Notes under the pieces: model-generated
What the model was told of the DNA's origin: nothing
The model's input: the letters and a program-made list of their open reading frames with translations, nothing else
Database searches by the model: none
In this document: positions 57,863 through 64,000 of the stretch, one piece after another
Position numbering within the stretch: the first letter of the stretch is position 1
Layout of the letters: every line of letters starts with the position of its first letter
Made by a program: the position numbers and the translations under genes
Source of the DNA: Chromobotia macracanthus
Taxonomy: Eukaryota; Chordata; Actinopteri; Cypriniformes; Botiidae
Length of the DNA stretch: 64,000 bases
NCBI GenBank assembly: GCA_036877525.1
Contig: JAZGTH010000049.1
Location: 1 to 64,000, forward strand
Direction of reading: 5' to 3'

Positions 57863-60800
57863 CCAACTTGACGTGTGTGACTTGAAGAGTCACATGAAGT
57901 GTGTGTATGTGTGAGACAGAGAGAGAGAAAGAAACAAAGACATCCATCTGTTACTGTCCAACACACTGTTCACACATAACACAAACAGGTGTGTGTTAGT
58001 ACAGTAAGGCCTTCAAAATTAACAACAGGTAATTAAAGTTATGCCAGAACTTTCCTCTGAGCTACTGATAGACTCCCATAACAACTGTCTAATTAAACCA
58101 ACATTAATTACACAGTTAATTCAGAGTCCGCTCACACACTGACACGCACCAGATGTAGATGAATATTATCATGAATAAGACTGTGATTTTACATACATGT
58201 TTCACACATACTCTCGTGTGATGCGTGTCATGATATTATTAAGAGACTGAAGGTGTGTGTATGACAGAGACTCATACACAGGGACAGAGATGTGTAAGTG
58301 TGAATATAACGGTCATAAGTGTACTGAATTATTTTCAGAATAAATTATTTTCAGTCTTTTTCTCTCGGTCTTGAATCATACATATATGGGCTATGTTTAG
58401 CACTAATTCTGTGTCAATTATAAGTTTTAATTTTTATGTTACATTTTGTTTAAAACAACATACTTTTGCTGTAAACGTTATTATTAACATTCTCATTGTC
58501 ATTTTTAACATTCTGTTTTATGTTTCCTAGACTATTACATGTATCACAGGTAATGTAATGAACGAATGAATGACCTCACAGTACTGGTCCAATAGAATTA
58601 ATGTTTCATGAATGCCAAATTAATACAGTACATAAACCATATTACACCAATCTAACAATAACCCAAAACATCACAACCTTACATTAATCTCTTTCTATCT
58701 GCTCGATCCTGGTCACCAGTAAACTGAATCAACCACAAATGATCTGTGATGGTTGAACCTATGAGTATCAGGAGGAACTGTGTCATTACCATTAAGTGCA
58801 TAAAGATCTATTTTTAACTGTCAATGGATTTGTGCAGCTTATGCCTTTCAAAGCTAATTTGTTAAATAATTAATCATCCAGGCTAGCTAATTGGCTTGCT
58901 AACTACAGCCCTGTAAACACCAGTGTTGTGCAGACACCTGCTGACATTGTTCTGTCAGCTCCTGTGAGCTGCACACCTGTCTCTGAGACTTTCTAGAGCT
59001 GCTCTCTGTACATCAGCGATGTCTGCAAGCTGTTATCATCACATTTCATTACAGGACATCATAGACAGTCATGATACTGATCCGGTCCAGATGATCTGCT
59101 GAGCCAAAGTTCACTTCATGTACAAATGAGTTGTCTGGTCATCAGTTTAACACTCCAAGTCCAATCACAAGCAGTCGTAAGTAAATCGAGTCTCAAGGAT
59201 CGAGTCATAAATCTTCCAAATTTGGACTCGTGTCTGACTTGTGTCCAAGTCACGAGCTCTGAGTACAGCCTCCTATCACCACCCTGAAGAGACGTCCCAC
59301 ACACACAGACACTAGAAGGTTTATTATGAGTGTGACGTGTTGACACAAGCTGCTGTTCAGTTATTCAGCTCACAGTCTGACAGGAGGTTCATGAGAAACA
59401 GAAACTAGTTCTGTGCCTCCAGTGCAGCAAAACAGAGTCAGAAGAGCATTTTCTGACAGACTGCTTAACAGACACACACAGAATAGAAATGATACACTCC
59501 AAATTGTCAATATAAACACACACTGTCACTCTTTTGTAGCTAGTTCTGTGTATTAGCAGCATGATATATCTGTGACTGATGTCATGTGAGGGTCTATTAG
59601 TAATCATGACATATATCTTTCTTTTACTTAAAATTCATATATTACTTAAGGAAATGATTAGCAACTGCATATCCACGCCTTAGCACACACACACCACAAA
59701 CACCGCTGAAGTATAATGGAGATGAGGCTGGGCACTACTCCGGTTTTCTTTAGAAAATGTAAAAATGGAGTAAATAACAATGATCTGCAACTAATGCTTT
59801 TGCAGCATAAATGTAGACAATGAAAGAGAGAGAGCGAGACAGAGAGGTGGACGGGCCATGACTGATGTGATGGGTGCAGCAGCATCTGGGTAATGTCTGT
59901 GTGTGTTAGGGTTAAGCAGGGGGCAAACACACACGCCTGTATGCAGTGATCACCGTCAGCACACACACACACACTGCAAATGTTGGAAATGTTTTTGCAC
60001 AGCAGTATTGGGTTAATTTACAGTGGCATGTTTTAACATGTAATCACAAAGCAGTCTCTCCTCCATCTTCTAAGTGCCATGTCTCTCTCTCTCTGTCCCT
60101 GTCTGTCTTTCTCCCTGACAGGGCCTCTTGAACACAAAGACCTGGTACACAAAGAGCTGAGCAGTGACCCAGGCTGTGTGGTGGGGGGGTGGCTTTCATT
60201 CAAAGCGTTCGGGGGCCACAAGAATCTTCACATTTTTATTTATTTTTATTTCACCATTTTTCACCTTTGCCAAGTGATAAGGTGGTGAACAGCTCACTAA
60301 GAAAATGAGTTACAGTTAATCTGTGTGAAACAGAAGACTGAAAATGAAACAGCTGGCATCTTTTACTCAAACCCCTTATGAATTTCTGCCCTCCATCAAC
60401 CATAAAAGGAGAAATTTAACAGACATTTCCCAGCTGCTCTTCTGAACAATAAAAGTCAACAGTGACAGATGCTGTCAGACACCAGAAATGACCAACAGAG
60501 AGTCGTGAAAGTACAACACGTCTCCTGCAGTCACACAACAGCTTCATGTTCACTGACTCTTACAGAGAATCTCTGATGAAAAAACAAGACGTTTATTGTC
60601 TTTGTTGTTGGTAAAAATGTTAAACACTTTCACAGTGGAATTTAACCCCAAGGTTAAAGATACTCCATCTTTCTGTCTCTTCACCCCTGCAGGGCCTCCT
60701 GCACCTGTGTCCCACCTCTCTCTCTCATGGTTAGCTGGGCCTCAGGCATACATCACCTCTGTACAGGATCATACACACACACAGATCCAGAAAACCCTCA

Positions 60801-63330
60801 GGACAGACATACAAACACACATGAACACAGAGAAAACATTGATGGTTAACTGTCAGCTGGGACACACACACAGTCCATCATACATCACTGTATGATCAAA
60901 CCTGAGGAATGAAGGCTCTCATTTTCTCAGTTTCTCACTCATCCTCTTCATCATGCCTCACACACTCGTCCTCCTCAGTACCTCCACACACACACACCCG
61001 CAGCAGGTGGGCTGAGTGTGACATCATGTGAGTGACATCACGTTCTGTTCTCCACACTGTGAGGTGCGTGTGCAGGAGATCTACCCACACCACTTCCTCC
61101 AGCTGACTCAGATGACTCGCACGCTCTTTCTTTCCCTCTCTCTCTCTCTCCTTCTGTCAAGTCTGTTCATTTGGGTCACTCAGTCACTGATGGGCTTTGT
61201 TAAAGAAACAAAATGTCTCAAACTTTAGACTAATCTGAACGTAACAGCAAAGGAATAAACACTGAGCATATGTCTGTCTGTCTGTCAGAAAAAGATTACA
61301 CTTATTAAATGTTTTACATATAATGGGGAACACAGAGACTATATGTTTGCATATAGAAAAACAAGGGTTGAAACAACAGCTGTATAAAATAAAGCTTTTA
61401 GATGAAAAATAAGGTAAACAGCTCTCTCTGGTCTACAGTCCATCTCAGACTAACATTCAGCCATGGGAAAAGTTATGTGTCATTCAACACATTCAAGGAG
61501 AGAGCTGTGTGTGTTGTCAGTGATTGATATGATGTTCTGATAGCTGTATGACACCATACGTTTACCAGAAACACTGCAATAACTCTTACACACAATTTAA
61601 TTTAATGCACTCTGCTGTAGAGTCCAGTCTCCAGTCTGAGCCACAGTGATGTGGTCATCTCTCGCTCTCTCTGTCTGTCTGAAGGACACACCATCCGTCC
61701 GGTTCTTAAGATATACAGTGTCACCACACACTGCTGATTAAATTCTGCTGTCATCTCTCATCTCACAAACTATATGAAGCTCAGCACAATCTCTCCTCGT
61801 TCTCTTCATGTCCTCATCACTTCAGCTGGTTAAGCAGCAGTAAAAGTCCTCTGTTTTTCTCATCCATTCTGACCTTGCTTGATCAGAATGTTCTTTCTAT
61901 CCCATCTGCAGTTTTCAGTTAGTAATAAAGATGTTTATCAGTTTACCCATTAATCAGCACATCAGTTACTGGAAACAGTGGTAGTAAATTCTGTCTCTGT
62001 GGTCAGTACTCAGTTGTTACCCATTTAATTCTTCCAGTATCCAGCTTCAGGTTATATTGTGCTATATTTGGAGCATTCTTTGGTTAATTCTGGTTAATTT
62101 TACTTAATAGTTACAAAACATTTTCATGGTTAAGTCATTAGTTAACTTTGTAATAAAGTTCAGCACCATTTTTCGATGAGTGGAAAGTTTTCAATCATTT
62201 TTCTTAAAAACAGAATTTCCTAAAATTAGCAAACTGGTTTTCCATCTGAGTTATGCCAAAATCCAACAAGGAAAATCAGGAAAGCAGTGACACATCAGAG
62301 GACAAATTCACAGCAAACGTCACATTTGTGACGAGATTAACAGAGATTGTCTCCACTTTCTCTTTACAATAACAGCTTGCTGTGACAATGACTAACTGAA
62401 GTTAAACAGTGCACCTAAACAAGAACTCTCAGGTTGAGCATCAGAGTCACGCATACACACTAAATTACACTCAAGAATAAGTCTCAAACACACAACATGG
62501 GGGGTTATATCAAAAATCAATGAAAGCTCTCTGCATAGTCAACGCCATTAAATCAATCTGTGTAATACAAATCCTGACTGCAATTCTCACCCTGACACCA
62601 CAGCCCATGGGAAGCAGCCAGACAGCATGAAACTTCACACAAACACACACACACAAATACTAAAATAAGTTCAAGTTTCAGGTTTTTAGCATTTTAAGCA
62701 GGACTGGTGTATTCTAGGTGAATAAACAGCATATTTTTAAACGCTTAGTTTACATGCTAAACTTCCATTGAAAAATTTTACAGTGCACATTTTTGTTTGC
62801 TTGTACAAAGTGAGACAGGACAACTTTGCAGTGGTAAACATTAAACCACTGAAAATCAATGTGTTAATACATCAGACTAATGACGTGTCAGTCTCTCACT
62901 GTGTTACAAACAAACACAAATAATGTGATCTGCATTGTGCATTAGACACTTGTGCATTAGACACTTGTGCATCAGATGCAGGCCAGCTGACCTCTGTGCT
63001 CTCCCTCCACTCCAGCCTGTGTGTCTGTGCAGGTAACATCCACCCCATTGGTCCACCTTTGTGCTTTGATCCTCGTCTCCCATTGGCTGCGTGAGGACAC
63101 TGATCCTCAGAATCCTGAGTGAACTCATGCTGGCACAGCAGACCTCAGCCATGGTGAAATGATGAATCTGTGAAAACAAGACCGATTTTATAGGACTTTT
63201 TTTTGTTGTTGAGAATTGAGAGTATTGGCCTGTTTGTTTGTTTTTCCTCAGAGAAACACTAATATAACCACCTAAAACAGTTTGTGAAGAATCAAGACAA
63301 CTGGTTTGTAACAGCCCCAATTTTCTGATT
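57863..63330. other. Non-coding stretch, mostly featureless
   Basis: No coding exon is supported on either strand. A homeodomain-motif-rich patch (58855-58905: taattaatcatcc, gctaattggcttgc) is the only striking part. Short CA/CT tracts occur at about 59958-59974, 60080-60100 and 61133-61152. Confidence 0.5.
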
Positions 63331-63333
63331 ACG

Positions 63334-63352
63334 TGCTGCCATCTAGTGGCCA
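63334..63352 (-). promoter_or_regulatory. CTCF motif, reverse orientation
   Basis: The minus strand reads TGGCCACTAGATGGCAGCA, which matches the CTCF core CCASYAGRKGGCRS at every position. Confidence 0.7.
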
Positions 63353-64000
63353 TGTAGTGACGTCATCTGTGACGCCGAAGATCTGCGTGTTAATGAAGCG
63401 GATTGAAAATCATGATGAAATGATGACAGTCATGTTAAAGGAAAGACTGCATTACAGTTTTGGAACAAAGACGACAACAGTTGTAATCGTACACATTATT
63501 AATAATCTTACACATTAATCTTATATAATCTATGCCGTCCTTACATTATTACTGAACGCAATACCCTTGAATGAACATTTCGCACACTGTGTTGCACATC
63601 AAACAAATGAACAATATCAAATGTCTTTGCTGAAATAAAAAGCTTCAGTTTGAAAGTGAGGACCTCTGTTGTAAAGTTTTACTATAAGGTCGCTTCTTCC
63701 CGTGGCGTGTCAGAAGAGCTGCAGCGCCCCCCTGCGGCCATTAAGAGAAACGCGAGAGAAGGAAAGGGGGCGGCGACGTACAGTCAGAGAGGAGGAAGAG
63801 AAAAACATGGCACAGAAAAAATTCAAATGTTCTTCCTGGAAAATCTGCGATCCCGCCACAACTTCACCACATGACATTTCCAGAAGAAAATGGGACAGCC
63901 TTCCTGGAGCAGCCAGGCCCAAATCCCACTCAATCTGCCCTTTATTCATTTTCTATTAAACCCTTCGCTCGTTTTGACGTGTAGCACGGCGGAATGTGCT
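63353..64000. other. Right-edge region with GC-rich patch, no gene recognised
   Basis: GC and CpG rise around 63700-63790, then an ATG in good context (aaacATGG, 63808) opens a frame of 49 codons to 63957 with no similarity I recognise. It could be the promoter edge of the next gene to the right; synteny gives no firm candidate. Confidence 0.3.
63724..63740 (-). promoter_or_regulatory. Second CTCF-like motif, reverse orientation
   Basis: The minus strand reads TGGCCGCAGGGGGGCGC. It keeps the G-run and CGC of the CTCF core but differs at three positions of the CCASYAG part. It sits in a short GC-rich patch 390 bp from the perfect motif. Confidence 0.4.

Noticed and set aside
28272..63330. Exons of dnah2, efnb3 or other 17p13 neighbours
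   Set aside because: Searched for by eye in the six-frame translations; no dynein or ephrin signature peptides seen. A tblastn would be decisive.
62904..63353. 149-codon minus-strand ORF
   Set aside because: Contains a short local repeat (HKCLMHKCLMH) and no recognised domain. It spans CTCF-like sequence and lacks splice logic.

Overview
This is eukaryotic nuclear DNA from a ray-finned fish, most likely an otophysan such as a cyprinid. Genes are split by GT-AG introns. The background is AT-rich and loaded with CA/TG microsatellites, and there are copies of palindromic 'TTAAAGGGATAGTTCACC' elements and tRNA-derived SINEs. No bacterial operon, viral gene, CRISPR array or toxin gene was seen.

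Two protein-coding genes are supported, both on the minus strand. tmem88 (two coding exons, 3557-3901 and 863-1144, 208 aa) encodes a two-pass membrane protein ending in the PDZ-binding tail VWV. kdm6b (JMJD3; 19 coding exons between 19277 and 9953) encodes an H3K27 demethylase. I rebuilt it exon by exon with consistent splice phases, giving 5958 nt (1985 aa plus stop). The Fe(II) ligands (H1732, E1734, H1812) and the zinc cysteines (1917, 1920, 1944, 1947) are intact. The order kdm6b then tmem88 in the same direction matches human 17p13.1.

Layout: 1-735 looks like the 3' end of a plus-strand gene converging on tmem88 (naa38 by synteny, unproven). 863-3901 is tmem88. About 3900-8640 is intergenic, and about 8640-9952 is the kdm6b 3' UTR. 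9953-19277 is kdm6b coding. 19283-27388 is the long 5' intron, with possible non-coding mini-exons near 19.7 kb. About 26.5-28.1 kb is a CpG-rich promoter with a likely 5' UTR exon, two perfect CREs and a kappaB-like site. From 28.2 to 64.0 kb I find no recognisable exon of any gene. That stretch holds microsatellites, minisatellites, SINE and MITE remnants, several conserved-element-like patches, a plus-strand promoter-like segment with a strong splice donor (56.46-56.83 kb), and reverse-oriented CTCF-like motifs at the right end (63.33 and 63.72 kb). These face a forward CTCF-like motif in a kdm6b intron (13.1 kb).

The two genes need not act together. TMEM88 damps Wnt signalling at Dishevelled, while KDM6B removes H3K27 methylation in development and inflammation. 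No clearly novel gene system was found. The best leads are regulatory: the convergent CTCF pair, the orphan plus-strand promoter, the CRE/kappaB promoter, and the kdm6b start codon lying inside an exon that is TPR-coding in the paralogue KDM6A.
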